A stretch of DNA of 64,000 nt, from contig NZ_VBSL01000006.1 of the NCBI RefSeq assembly GCF_006149005.1, positions 426,872 to 490,871 on the forward strand, in the 5' to 3' direction. Positions 35,696 through 44,394 of the stretch are shown piece by piece. Each line of letters starts with the position of its first letter. The stretch's first letter is position 1. The position numbers and the translations under genes were made by a program. This stretch comes from Larkinella sp. C7. GTDB lineage: Bacteria; Bacteroidota; Bacteroidia; Cytophagales; Spirosomataceae. The notes under the pieces are model-generated. The model did not search any database. It was given only the letters and a program-made list of their open reading frames with translations, and was not told the DNA's origin.

Positions 35696-36661
35696 ATGGG
35701 GAACACATCACCTGAAAAAGAGGAAATCGTCGTAACGGGATGGGGCAAACGGACAACGGGGATCATCGCCTGTTTGCGCCAGGCCGGCCACCCGGTGACG
35801 GTATATACCACCCGCCCGGTTGAAACGACCGACTGTGGCCCGGTTTCGCCAACCCTGGTGGAAATCGATGCCTCGGACCGGCAGGTGAAGGCAATCCGGC
35901 ACCTGGATAGCCCATTGACGGTCAATCTGGTCATTGCCGGTACGGATGAGAATGAGGCTCAGAAAAAAGCCCTGATCCGGCAACTGGAAGCGGTTCTTTC
36001 GCCCCAGGCACTGATTGCCATTAATACGGAGAGCATCCCGCTCAGCAGTCTCCAGCAGGACGCCCGCCATCCCGAACGGATCATCGGCGTGAACTGGACC
36101 GAACCCGCCGATACGACGTATTTTCTGGAGATCATCACCAACGAAAAAAGTGACCCCAAGCGGGTCGATGACTTTTATACCCAGGCAAAATTATTCTGGC
36201 AAAAAGACCCCTATGTGGTTCAGAATGACACCGGTATTCGAACCCGGATGCTGTGTGCCATGATTCGGGAAGCGTTTTATCTGGTGGAAAACGGCTACGT
36301 TTCCGTCGAGGATGTCGACCGCGCCTGCCGGAATGATCCGGGCTATTATTTACCCTTTTCGGGCAATTTCCGGTATATGGACCTCATGGGAACGTTCATT
36401 TACGGGGTCGTCATGCAGGATTTGTTTCCCGAATTGTCGAAGGCCCGTCATGTCCCCCGGTTTTTTACCGAAATCGTGGAGAACGGCGGTTTGGGCATGA
36501 GTACCGAAAAAGGACTCTACGCGTACGAAGCCGGGGAGGTGGAACAATGGGACGAATCGTTCCGGGAGTTTAGCCTCCAGATTCAGGAGTTGATCAGCAA
36601 ATACCCGTTCAATTACGCCGAAACCCCGAAGCGGGTGAGCAAACAGACCGTGGTAGTATGA
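35696..36661 (+). CDS. 3-hydroxyacyl-CoA dehydrogenase-like protein, probable pseudoenzyme
   Basis: A 321-residue homologue of the protein at 33340-34317, with co-linear blocks (NPERFMGVHWAEPA versus HPERIIGVNWTEPA, and the helical domain VEDVDRACRNDPGYY). Key residues are changed: the GxGxxG loop reads GWGKRT (15-20), the Ser is Glu 112, the catalytic His is Asn 133 and the Asn is Arg 184. Only the Glu (145) remains. NAD binding and hydride transfer by the usual mechanism are therefore unlikely. It may pair with the active copy or bind a ligand. Its stop overlaps the next start (ATGA, 36658-36661). Confidence 0.82.
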   Translation: MGNTSPEKEEIVVTGWGKRTTGIIACLRQAGHPVTVYTTRPVETTDCGPVSPTLVEIDASDRQVKAIRHLDSPLTVNLVIAGTDENEAQKKALIRQLEAVLSPQALIAINTESIPLSSLQQDARHPERIIGVNWTEPADTTYFLEIITNEKSDPKRVDDFYTQAKLFWQKDPYVVQNDTGIRTRMLCAMIREAFYLVENGYVSVEDVDRACRNDPGYYLPFSGNFRYMDLMGTFIYGVVMQDLFPELSKARHVPRFFTEIVENGGLGMSTEKGLYAYEAGEVEQWDESFREFSLQIQELISKYPFNYAETPKRVSKQTVVV

Positions 36662-37740
36662 CGAAGCGACTGATTTTTGATGCCCACCTCGACCTGGCGA
36701 TGAACGCCCTGGAATGGAACCGGGATCTGTCGCGCCCGCTGGTCGAAATCCGGCTGCGCGAAATGGGGATGAAGGACAAACCCGACCGGGGCAAAGGAAC
36801 CGTCTGTTTGCCCGAACTCCGGAAAGGCGGTATTGGTCTGGTGGTAGCGACGCAATTGTCGCGGGTGACACCCTACGGCAGTTCGCTGCCCGGCTGGCAC
36901 TCGCCACAGCAAGCCTGGGCCATGACGCAGGCACAACTGGTCTGGTACCGCGAAATGGAAACCCTCGGCGAGATGATCCAGATCACGAATCGGACGGAAC
37001 TGGAAGCGCATCTGGCGTTGTGGAACAATACCGAACAGCCTGACGAAGAGAAACCGATCGGGTATATTCTGAGTCTGGAAGGCGCGGATTCGCTGGTGGA
37101 TGTCTCGTATTTGCACCGGGCGTACGACTACGGTTTGCGCGCGATGGGTCTGTCGCATTTCGGGCCGGGCCGCTACGCACCGGGTACGAAAATGGAAGGA
37201 CCGCTAACGCCGTTAGGATTCGAATTGCTGAACGAAATGGGCAAGCTAAACCTGATTCTGGACGTTACGCACCTGACCGACGAAGGGTTCCGGCAGGTGA
37301 TGGATCGCTATCAGGGGCCGGTTTGGGCCAGTCACCACAACGTTCGGAAGATCGTTCCAAACCAGCGCCAGCTCACGGATGAGCAGATCAAACAACTCAT
37401 TGAACGGGACGCCGTGATTGGTGGGATGCTCGATTGCTGGGCGATGGACATTCGGTTTATCGATACGGTTTCGGACCCCTGGCAACTGGACATCCGGCTC
37501 GAAAACCTCGTCGATCACTGGGATCACATCTGTCAGATTGCCGGCAACAGCCATCACGTGGCCATTGGGAGCGATCTGGACGGTATTTTCGGAACCGAGC
37601 AGTCGCCCTGGGACATGAATTCGATCGCCGATTTGCGGAAATACGAGGACATTCTGGCCCGTCGGGGTTACCAACCCACCGATATCGACAATATTTTTCA
37701 CGGAAACTGGCTGCGGTTTTTACGCAAAGCCTGGAAATAA
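36658..37740 (+). CDS. Membrane dipeptidase family (M19) amidohydrolase
   Basis: A 360-residue zinc hydrolase of the renal dipeptidase type. Metal-site motifs are HLD (H10, D12) in FDAHLDLA, the bridging Glu in SLEGADSL (about 120), the His pair in LDVTHLTDEG and WASHHNVR, and IGSDLDG near 300. Relatives cleave dipeptides, including D-amino acid ones, and some amides or lactones. No signal peptide is visible, so it is cytoplasmic. It is translationally coupled to the pseudo-dehydrogenase upstream. In this operon it may release an amino acid from an amide-linked substrate. Confidence 0.88.
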   Translation: MTKRLIFDAHLDLAMNALEWNRDLSRPLVEIRLREMGMKDKPDRGKGTVCLPELRKGGIGLVVATQLSRVTPYGSSLPGWHSPQQAWAMTQAQLVWYREMETLGEMIQITNRTELEAHLALWNNTEQPDEEKPIGYILSLEGADSLVDVSYLHRAYDYGLRAMGLSHFGPGRYAPGTKMEGPLTPLGFELLNEMGKLNLILDVTHLTDEGFRQVMDRYQGPVWASHHNVRKIVPNQRQLTDEQIKQLIERDAVIGGMLDCWAMDIRFIDTVSDPWQLDIRLENLVDHWDHICQIAGNSHHVAIGSDLDGIFGTEQSPWDMNSIADLRKYEDILARRGYQPTDIDNIFHGNWLRFLRKAWK

Positions 37741-37764
37741 ATACACCCCCAACCGAACGAAACG

Positions 37765-39147
37765 ATGAACTTTCAGGCCGGTGCGGCTCAGGTAGACATT
37801 ACCCCGCCGTTGGGAACGTTGATCAACGGCGATTTTATCACCCATTACGCCCGCTATATCCACGACCCGTTGTATGCCAAGGCGTTGGTACTGCAACAGA
37901 ACAACACGCTGGTGGCCCTGGTGATGGTCGACATCTGCGCCATGCCGAAAGATTTGCTGGACGAGGTCAAGCAAATCATCCAGAGCCAGACCGGCATTGC
38001 CCCACAGAATGTATTGATTGCCAGTACGCACACCCACGCGGCTGGCTCCGTCGCGAGTTTGTTGCTGGGAGCCGCCGATTTACCCTACCGGCAAAAACTA
38101 CCCGGTTTCCTGGTGGAAGCCGTTGTGGAAGCGACGCAGCAGCTTCGGCCGGCCCAAGTCGGATTTGGGGCGGTGGAGGTGCCGGAACACGTGGTTTGCC
38201 GCCGGTTTTTCATGAAAGAAGGTTATGCCGCCCGCAATCCCGTCACCGGTGGACTCGACGGCGTGAAAACCAATCCGTTTGGCGATGAGCAGCAGATCGA
38301 CCGGCGCGTGGTCCCCATCGACCCGCAAGTCGGTTTTCTGGCCGTGAAAGGACTGGACGACCAATGGATCAGCGTCCTGGCGAACTACTCGCTGCATTAC
38401 GTCGGCGATTGGGAAAATGGTACGATCACCGCTGATTACTTTGGGGTGTTTTCCGATGAACTGCGCCGTCAACTGGGCGCGGGTTCGGCGTTTGTCGGCA
38501 TGATGAGCAACGGCACGAGCGGAGAAGCCAACATCTGGGATTTTCTGAACCCCGACCGCTATCCGAAAGAGCATTTCGCCAAAAGCGATTTGATCGGCAA
38601 GGACATTGCTGCCCGGGTTGGCGAAGCGTTGCAAACCGTTGACTGGCAGACAAATCCAGACCTTTTTGCCCACTACGCGGAGGTTCCGACGGGCGTTCGA
38701 AAGCCGTCGGCGGACGAACTGGAAACCGCCCGGAGCGTGGTGGCCGTGTCGCAGTATGAAGCCATTCAACAGGTCGATGCGGATGCATTGCACCGGATTT
38801 ATGCCCGCGAACAGGTGTTGCTGAATGACTATCCGGACACGATTCTGTTTCCGGTACAGGCCATACAAATCGGGGCGGGGCAAATCGGGGCTTTGGGCGG
38901 GGAGTTTTTTGCCGAAACCGGTTTGCGGCTCAAGCAAAACCGGTCGGGCAGCCCCTACTTTACCATCACCATGGCCAATGGCTACGTCGGCTACGTGCCA
39001 CCCGCGCACGAAATTCAGCGGGGCGGTTACGAAACCTGGCGTTGCCGGACCAGTTTTCTGGAACCAGGCGCCGAGGAGCGCATTCGAACCAAACTGGTTG
39101 ACCTGCTGGATAAAAAGAACTCAGAAGCAGTAAACTACGAAGTATAA
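37765..39147 (+). CDS. Neutral/alkaline ceramidase-type N-terminal domain hydrolase
   Basis: A 460-residue protein similar to the N-terminal zinc domain of neutral ceramidases: GAAQVDITPPLGTLINGD at the start, MVDICAMPKDLL, and the zinc-site block ASTHTHAAGS near residue 90, then NGTSGEANIWDF. The ceramidase C-terminal domain is missing, as in many bacterial relatives. These may hydrolyse amides other than ceramide. No signal peptide is visible. It lies 24 nt after the dipeptidase gene. A deacylase or amidase role in the pathway is plausible. Confidence 0.82.
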   Translation: MNFQAGAAQVDITPPLGTLINGDFITHYARYIHDPLYAKALVLQQNNTLVALVMVDICAMPKDLLDEVKQIIQSQTGIAPQNVLIASTHTHAAGSVASLLLGAADLPYRQKLPGFLVEAVVEATQQLRPAQVGFGAVEVPEHVVCRRFFMKEGYAARNPVTGGLDGVKTNPFGDEQQIDRRVVPIDPQVGFLAVKGLDDQWISVLANYSLHYVGDWENGTITADYFGVFSDELRRQLGAGSAFVGMMSNGTSGEANIWDFLNPDRYPKEHFAKSDLIGKDIAARVGEALQTVDWQTNPDLFAHYAEVPTGVRKPSADELETARSVVAVSQYEAIQQVDADALHRIYAREQVLLNDYPDTILFPVQAIQIGAGQIGALGGEFFAETGLRLKQNRSGSPYFTITMANGYVGYVPPAHEIQRGGYETWRCRTSFLEPGAEERIRTKLVDLLDKKNSEAVNYEV

Positions 39148-39171
39148 CGATCAACTAACGGTTCAATTCGT

Positions 39172-39921
39172 ATGGAAACAGGAAACGCGCAAGACCTGAA
39201 AGAAGCCTTTCGCCGGGACGGATACGTTTTTCTACCCGGTTTTTTATCCCCCGCCGAAGTGGGTGAACTCAATGAACAGGTTAAAAATTTTATCAGCGGA
39301 GAAGTCCCCGCGATGCCCAAAGAACTCGTCTTCTACGAAGACAAGAACGATCCGGCGACCTTGAAGCAGCTCATCGATATGCAGAAATACAATGCCTATT
39401 TCGATGTGATGCTGAATAACAGCAAATTCAAGCAAATTGCCGAGTTTCTGCTGGACGATGTGGCTATTCCTAAAACCCTTGAATATTTCAACAAACCGCC
39501 CAAAATCGGCAAACCGACGCCCCCGCACCAGGACAATTATTATTTCATGCTGAAACCGACCGAAGCCGTGACGATGTGGCTGGCGCTGGAGGATGTCGAT
39601 GCCGAGAACGGTTGCGTTCGCTACGTGACCGGTTCGCACCAAAACGGCATTCGACCGCACGGCCGGACCCAGACGCTCGGGTTCTCGCAGGGCATCACGG
39701 ATTTCTGGACCGAAGACGATCAGGCCAAGGCCGTTGCTTTTCCCGCCAAACCGGGTGATCTGCTGATTCACCATTCGATGACGATCCACTGGGCGGAAGC
39801 CAACCGCACCGAAAACCGTACGCGCAAAGCCATCGGTCTGATTTACTGGGCCGAATCGGCGAAGGAGGATACCGAAGCCAAAGCGGCTTACCAGAAGAAA
39901 TTGCACGCTGAAACCCTCTGA
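39172..39921 (+). CDS. Phytanoyl-CoA dioxygenase family protein (PhyH)
   Basis: A 249-residue non-heme Fe(II)/2-oxoglutarate oxygenase. The iron triad is H119-x-D121 (PPHQDNYYF) and a distal His near 200-206 (IHHSMTIHWAEAN), followed by the 2-oxoglutarate Arg region (NRTRKA). The N-terminal FRRDGYVFLPGFLS is typical of the family. It hydroxylates an unknown substrate. It sits between the ceramidase-like and propeller genes, one base from the latter, so the two are tightly cotranslated. Confidence 0.9.
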   Translation: METGNAQDLKEAFRRDGYVFLPGFLSPAEVGELNEQVKNFISGEVPAMPKELVFYEDKNDPATLKQLIDMQKYNAYFDVMLNNSKFKQIAEFLLDDVAIPKTLEYFNKPPKIGKPTPPHQDNYYFMLKPTEAVTMWLALEDVDAENGCVRYVTGSHQNGIRPHGRTQTLGFSQGITDFWTEDDQAKAVAFPAKPGDLLIHHSMTIHWAEANRTENRTRKAIGLIYWAESAKEDTEAKAAYQKKLHAETL

Positions 39922-39922
39922 G

Positions 39923-40879
39923 ATGATCGATCCGGAGACGCTTATTGGTCACGGCACGCACCGGTATCAGGTTTTCCCGGACTGGGGCAAGCTGAATCCG
40001 GCGACGCATCCGGTGAAGGATTGCCACGAAATGGTGATCGACGCCCAGGGCCGGATTTTGATGCTGACCAATGAAACCCGCAACAACATCCTGATCTACG
40101 ACCGGTCGGGAAAGCTGCTGGATTCGTGGGGAACGGACTATCCGGGCGGCCACGGGTTGACGTTAGTTAACGAAAACGGTGAAGAATTTCTGTTGATTAC
40201 GGACATTGATCGCCATCAGGTCATTAAAACGACGCTAACGGGTCAGGTTGTGATGACGCTGGATTATCCCCGGGAAATCAGTGCCTACACCGCTGCCGAC
40301 CAGTTTCTGCCGACCCAAACCGCCGTTGGTCCGACCGGTGATCTGTATGTAACCGATGGCTATGGGCTGCAATACGTCATTCAGTACACCAGCCAGGGCG
40401 ACTACATCCGGCACTGGGGCGGGCGGGGCGATGAAAACGGGCAGTTTGACTGCGTACACGGGATTGCGCTCGACACCCGAAAACCGGATGAGCCGACCTT
40501 GTTGCTTACCTCCCGGAATCACAATGTGCTCAAGCGGTTCACACTGGACGGGCAGTACATCAGCACGATTCCGCTGCCCGGCTCGTTTGTCTGCCGACCG
40601 GTTATTCACGATCAGTATGTTTTTGCGGCTGTCTTTCGGTCCACCACCAACCGGAATATAGGCTCGGGCTACATCACCATTCTGGATGAAAATGATCGGG
40701 TGATCTCGACGCCGGGCGGCACCGAACCGATCTATGAAAACGGTATCTTACAAACGCAATCGCAACACCGTCCGGTTTTTGTCCATCCGCACGACGTTTG
40801 CATCGACGCAGACGAGAACGTGTACGTTTGCCAGTGGAATGCCAACAACGTATACCCCATGCAGTTAAAGCGGGTATAA
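39923..40879 (+). CDS. NHL-type six-bladed beta-propeller protein
   Basis: A 318-residue protein without signal peptide. Repeats of the NHL/peptidyl-glycine lyase type are visible (CHEMVIDAQGRILML, GPTGDLYVTDGYG, HGIALDTRK, HDVCIDADENVYV). Family members bind metal and small molecules; some are lactonases or lyases. It follows the PhyH oxygenase gene by one base. A PhyH-hydroxylated product being cleaved by a PAL-like propeller would parallel peptide amidation chemistry, but this is speculation. The substrate is unknown. Confidence 0.75.
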   Translation: MIDPETLIGHGTHRYQVFPDWGKLNPATHPVKDCHEMVIDAQGRILMLTNETRNNILIYDRSGKLLDSWGTDYPGGHGLTLVNENGEEFLLITDIDRHQVIKTTLTGQVVMTLDYPREISAYTAADQFLPTQTAVGPTGDLYVTDGYGLQYVIQYTSQGDYIRHWGGRGDENGQFDCVHGIALDTRKPDEPTLLLTSRNHNVLKRFTLDGQYISTIPLPGSFVCRPVIHDQYVFAAVFRSTTNRNIGSGYITILDENDRVISTPGGTEPIYENGILQTQSQHRPVFVHPHDVCIDADENVYVCQWNANNVYPMQLKRV

Positions 40880-40903
40880 CGAAACGGAAAAACAGATTTT
40901 ACC

Positions 40904-41710
40904 ATGAAAATGCGCGAAAGCCGGGTATTGAAGAAGTTACGAGCTGGCGAAGTGGTCAGTTGTTTTAAAGTGAATTTTGGCGATGGTCAGGCGTCCGAAC
41001 TGGTGGCTTTGACCGGTTTTGACTGCATCTGGATCGACCGTGAACACCAGGGACAGGATTGGTCGGTGGTGAGTTCGCACATCTGGGCGACCAAATCGCA
41101 GGATGCCGACATCATGGTCCGGGTGCCGCGCGGCAGCTACAGCGATTACGTCAAACCGCTGGAACTGGACGCCACCGGCATTCTGGTGCCGCACTGCATG
41201 GGTCTGGAAGACGCGAAGAAAGTGGTTCAGATGACCCGGTTTCACCCCCTGGGCCTGCGGGCCATCGACGGCGGCAATGCCGATGGGGCCTACACCAACC
41301 TCGATTTTCATGAATACCTCCGGCAAGCCAACCAGCAGCGGTTTGTCGCGCTTCAGATCGAAGACCCCGAACCGCTCGACGAACTGGAGGAAATTGCCGC
41401 CCTCGACGGCGTGGATATGCTGTTTTTCGGCCCTGGTGATTTCAGCCAGGCCATCGGTGCGCCCGGCGAATGGAATCACCCCCGACTGGTAGCCGCCCGC
41501 AAACGCGTCGCCGAAGTGTGTATTAAACACGGCAAATTTGCCGCCACCACCGGCCCCATCGACCGGCTGGAGGAGTTCGTCGCGATGGGCTACAGGTTCG
41601 TCAGCGTGGGTGCCGATGTCGTGGGCGTCAGCAATTATTGTCACGGTTTGATCAATCGCTTCAACAAAGAAACAACACCGGTTCAATCGGCTCAGGGAGG
41701 GTATAAATAA
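40904..41710 (+). CDS. HpcH/HpaI family aldolase
   Basis: A 268-residue class II pyruvate aldolase. The catalytic His/acid motif is IDREHQGQDW (E47, H48), where the family usually has DxEH. The metal Glu is in LQIEDPEPLDEL, the metal Asp in FFGPGDFSQAIG, and the Arg near 70 in VRVPRGSY. These enzymes cleave 2-keto-3-deoxy sugar acids such as 2-dehydro-3-deoxyglucarate to pyruvate plus an aldehyde. It would complete a dehydratase/aldolase route with the enolase-superfamily gene at 45413. Its stop overlaps the next start (TAATG at 41708). Confidence 0.9.
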   Translation: MKMRESRVLKKLRAGEVVSCFKVNFGDGQASELVALTGFDCIWIDREHQGQDWSVVSSHIWATKSQDADIMVRVPRGSYSDYVKPLELDATGILVPHCMGLEDAKKVVQMTRFHPLGLRAIDGGNADGAYTNLDFHEYLRQANQQRFVALQIEDPEPLDELEEIAALDGVDMLFFGPGDFSQAIGAPGEWNHPRLVAARKRVAEVCIKHGKFAATTGPIDRLEEFVAMGYRFVSVGADVVGVSNYCHGLINRFNKETTPVQSAQGGYK

Positions 41711-42666
41711 TGAGAAAAAGGGAACTGGGAAAAACCGGCATTGCGGTTTCGGAACTGGCGTTCGGTGGGGTTGAAATCGGACTGCCCTACGGCATTGGCG
41801 TCAAAAGCGAAGCTGACATGCTGTCGGAAGACGAATCGATCCGATTGCTGCACGAAGCCACGGAATCGGGCGTCAATTTTTTCGATACGGCCCGCCTGTA
41901 TGGCGCGAGTGAAACCATCATGGGCAAGGCTTTTCGGGACCGGCGCGAACAGGTCGTGATCGGGACCAAATGCCGCCAGTTGCGCGATGGAAACGGCGAA
42001 CTTCCTACCGGTTTTGCCCTGAAAAAGCTCATTAAGACGTCGCTTTTAGAGAGCCTGACGGCTTTGCAGACGGATTATGTCGATATTTTCATGCTCCACC
42101 AGGCCGATCTGGGGATTTTAGAAAATGAGGAAATTGCCCCCATTTTTGCGGATTTGAAAGCAGAGGGTGCCATTCGGAGTACGGGCGTCTCAACCTATTC
42201 GGTTGAGGAAACCCAGAAAGCCATCGAAACCGGGGTGTGGGATGTCATTCAACTGCCGTTTAACCTGATGGACCAGCGACAGGCGCAGGCGTTTGCACAG
42301 GCTGCGGAAAAGGGTGTCGGCATCGTCGTTCGGTCGGTTCTGATGAAAGGCTTACTGACCAGCAAAGGCCAGCAACTGCACCCGGCGCTGGCGGATGTTG
42401 AAAACCACCTCCGCCGGTTTGATGACCTGGTGGCTACCGGTTTTCCGGATTTGTCCACGCTGGCCGTTCGGTTCGTGGCGACCTTCCCCGAAGTGTCTTC
42501 CCTATTGGTGGGCATCGACAAACCGGACTATCTGCACCAGTCGCTGGCGGCCGTGAATGGCCCTCATCTGGATGCCGAAACGCTGGTCCGGGCGAAAAAC
42601 CTGGCTTATCCCGACCCCGCTTTTCTCAACCTGCCCCACTGGGACCGGATGGGCTGGTTAAACTAA
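41710..42666 (+). CDS. Aldo/keto reductase
   Basis: A 318-residue NAD(P)-dependent oxidoreductase with the full catalytic tetrad: D59 and Y64 (FFDTARLYG), K87 (VIGTKC) and H130 (DIFMLHQ). The later STYSVEE and SVLMKGLL blocks match the family. Many relatives oxidise L-fucose, galactose or related sugars. The start overlaps the aldolase stop by one base, so the two are translated together. Substrate is probably a sugar or hydroxy-aldehyde of the pathway. Confidence 0.9.
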   Translation: MRKRELGKTGIAVSELAFGGVEIGLPYGIGVKSEADMLSEDESIRLLHEATESGVNFFDTARLYGASETIMGKAFRDRREQVVIGTKCRQLRDGNGELPTGFALKKLIKTSLLESLTALQTDYVDIFMLHQADLGILENEEIAPIFADLKAEGAIRSTGVSTYSVEETQKAIETGVWDVIQLPFNLMDQRQAQAFAQAAEKGVGIVVRSVLMKGLLTSKGQQLHPALADVENHLRRFDDLVATGFPDLSTLAVRFVATFPEVSSLLVGIDKPDYLHQSLAAVNGPHLDAETLVRAKNLAYPDPAFLNLPHWDRMGWLN

Positions 42667-42680
42667 CTGCGAACAACTGT

Positions 42681-43457
42681 ATGCATATCAACGATTTATT
42701 TAATTTAACCGGCAAAGTGAGTCTGGTGACAGGTGGTGCGGGCAACTACGGCAAGTGCATCGTGGAAGGGCTGGCGGAAGCCGGTTCGACCGTGATCACG
42801 GCTTCCCGAAACCTGGCCGCCGGGCAGGAAGTAGCCACTCAGTTTCAGTCCCGTGGGCTGGATGTGTTTGCCCTGCCGGTCGATCAGGGCGATCCGGATT
42901 CGGTTCAAAACCTGAAAACCCAAATCCGTTTGCAGTTCGGCAAGCTGGATGTGTTCGTCAACAATGCGGTTTCGCGGCCCATGAAGGGCTACGATGCACC
43001 CCTGGCGGATTTTGCGGAATCGATGCGGGTCAATGCGACCGGTTCGATGGACATCCTGCGCGAAATGGCCGACCTGATTGTCGAGAATGGGGGTGGTAGC
43101 ATCATCAACATCGGCTCGATGATGGGCATGTTCGGCCCGGATCTGTCCAATTACGAAGGCACCACGATGGGCAATCCGCCCCCCGATTATTTCTTTCACA
43201 ATGCGGGTTTACTCAACCTGACGAAATACATGGCCCAGATTCTGGCGGGGAAAAACGTGCGCGTCAACTGCGTCAGTCCCGGCGGGCTTTTCAACCACCA
43301 ACCGGAACGGTTTCTGGAGAATTACACCAAAAAAGTCCCCCTGCGACGCATGGCGAACCAGGACGACATCAAGGGATTGATCGTGTTGCTGGCTTCCGAA
43401 GCCGGGGCCTACATCAACGGCGAGAATATTCTGATGGATGGCGGTTTGAATGCTTAA
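42681..43457 (+). CDS. SDR family protein with altered active site (YxxxN)
   Basis: A 258-residue short-chain dehydrogenase fold. Nucleotide loop TGGAGNYG (17-24), NNA motif (95-97), Ser 146 (NIGSMMG) and the C-terminal MDGGLNA are present. The catalytic Tyr 170 is followed by Asn 174 where the invariant Lys should be (DYFFHNAG against the usual YxxSKAA/G); the codon is AAT. It may work by another residue or be non-catalytic. It is the last gene of the ridA operon, and its stop overlaps the convergent esterase gene stop by 4 bp. Confidence 0.85.
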   Translation: MHINDLFNLTGKVSLVTGGAGNYGKCIVEGLAEAGSTVITASRNLAAGQEVATQFQSRGLDVFALPVDQGDPDSVQNLKTQIRLQFGKLDVFVNNAVSRPMKGYDAPLADFAESMRVNATGSMDILREMADLIVENGGGSIINIGSMMGMFGPDLSNYEGTTMGNPPPDYFFHNAGLLNLTKYMAQILAGKNVRVNCVSPGGLFNHQPERFLENYTKKVPLRRMANQDDIKGLIVLLASEAGAYINGENILMDGGLNA

Positions 43458-44143
43458 TGCCGCCATTTGACGTAGTTCCCCTTGCTCAGTACCTCGGCCC
43501 ACTGGTGGTAGCCCGCCAGCGTCAGGTGAACGCCGTCCCAGGAGTATTCTTTCTTGAGCTTTCCGGCTTCGTCCACAAAATGCGGGTGGAGGTCGATCAC
43601 TTCGAAGCCTTCCGTTCGGGCCATTTCTTTCAGGGCCGCATTCAACGTCTGAATGTGGCCCTCTTTGTTATAGTGGCTCCTGAGTTTCTGAAACGAATCG
43701 TTGGTCGGCAGCAGCGTCTGGAAATAGATTCGGGTGGATGGGGTGCCGGTTTTCAACCGTCGCGCCATCCGGCGGTAGTTCTGTAGAATGACGGAGTCGG
43801 GAATGTTTCGCGCGAGATCGTTGATGCCAATCAGGATGAAGACCTTCGCCGGACGGCCCTGAATCACTTCGTCGAGCCGTTCCAGAACGCCGAAGGTGAT
43901 GTCGCCCGGAATGCCCCGGTTTTTGTACCGGCTGTCGCCCAGTAAATCGCTCCAGTCGGCCCAGAAGGTCAGGCTGTTGCCCAGAAAAACCACGTCTTTG
44001 CGGGAATGCGGCAGCGATCGGAATAGATCGACCCGAGCCTTGTAAATGTCGGGCCGAACGGTGCTGTCCCATTTGATTTCCTGCGCCAAAACCGTCCAAT
44101 TTCCAACCAACAATAGTGCGATGAACGCTGCGGTTTTTATCAT
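43454..44143 (-). CDS. Secreted SGNH/GDSL-type esterase
   Basis: A 229-residue hydrolase with a signal peptide (KTAAFIALLLVGNWTVLAQ). The four SGNH blocks are present: GNSLTFW with Ser 57, the Gly block (NRGIPGDITFG), the Asn block (IGINDLARN) and DGVHLT with the Asp/His pair. Such proteins are often sialate or acetylxylan esterases, or PAF acetylhydrolase-like. It lies downstream of the 48534 operon but behind a REP-like element, so it may be separately expressed. Substrate unknown. Confidence 0.88.
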   Translation of the reverse strand: MIKTAAFIALLLVGNWTVLAQEIKWDSTVRPDIYKARVDLFRSLPHSRKDVVFLGNSLTFWADWSDLLGDSRYKNRGIPGDITFGVLERLDEVIQGRPAKVFILIGINDLARNIPDSVILQNYRRMARRLKTGTPSTRIYFQTLLPTNDSFQKLRSHYNKEGHIQTLNAALKEMARTEGFEVIDLHPHFVDEAGKLKKEYSWDGVHLTLAGYHQWAEVLSKGNYVKWRH

Positions 44144-44207
44144 AATCGTATGTATTATTCTACCAATAGGAGTCCGCTACGCGGCCGGTCATTGCATTGT
44201 TTAACAG

Positions 44208-44343
44208 CCCACGGTTGAAACCGTGGGTTTAGAGAAAAATGGCGTTTATACTAACCGTTTTAACGGTTTCGAGGCCCTAAAACCGTTAAAACGGTTTCAT
44301 AAAACAATGGCATTTCCTCGTTTCCCACGGTTGAAACCGTGGG
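44208..44343. repeat. Nested palindromic REP-type element
   Basis: Two identical 20-bp hairpin units, CCCACGGTTGAAACCGTGGG, lie at 44208-44227 and 44324-44343. Between them a perfect 17-bp inverted repeat (44253-44269 and 44280-44296) carries AACCGTTTTAACGG sequences, each arm itself semi-palindromic. A CGCTACGCGG motif lies 30 bp before it. This resembles paired REP units moved by Y1-type (RAYT) transposases, none of which is in the window. Confidence 0.75.
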
Positions 44344-44394
44344 CTGGTTTTTTCTTGATCTGGTTCTGCTGCCGTTTCGGCTTCGTCCGTTCGG

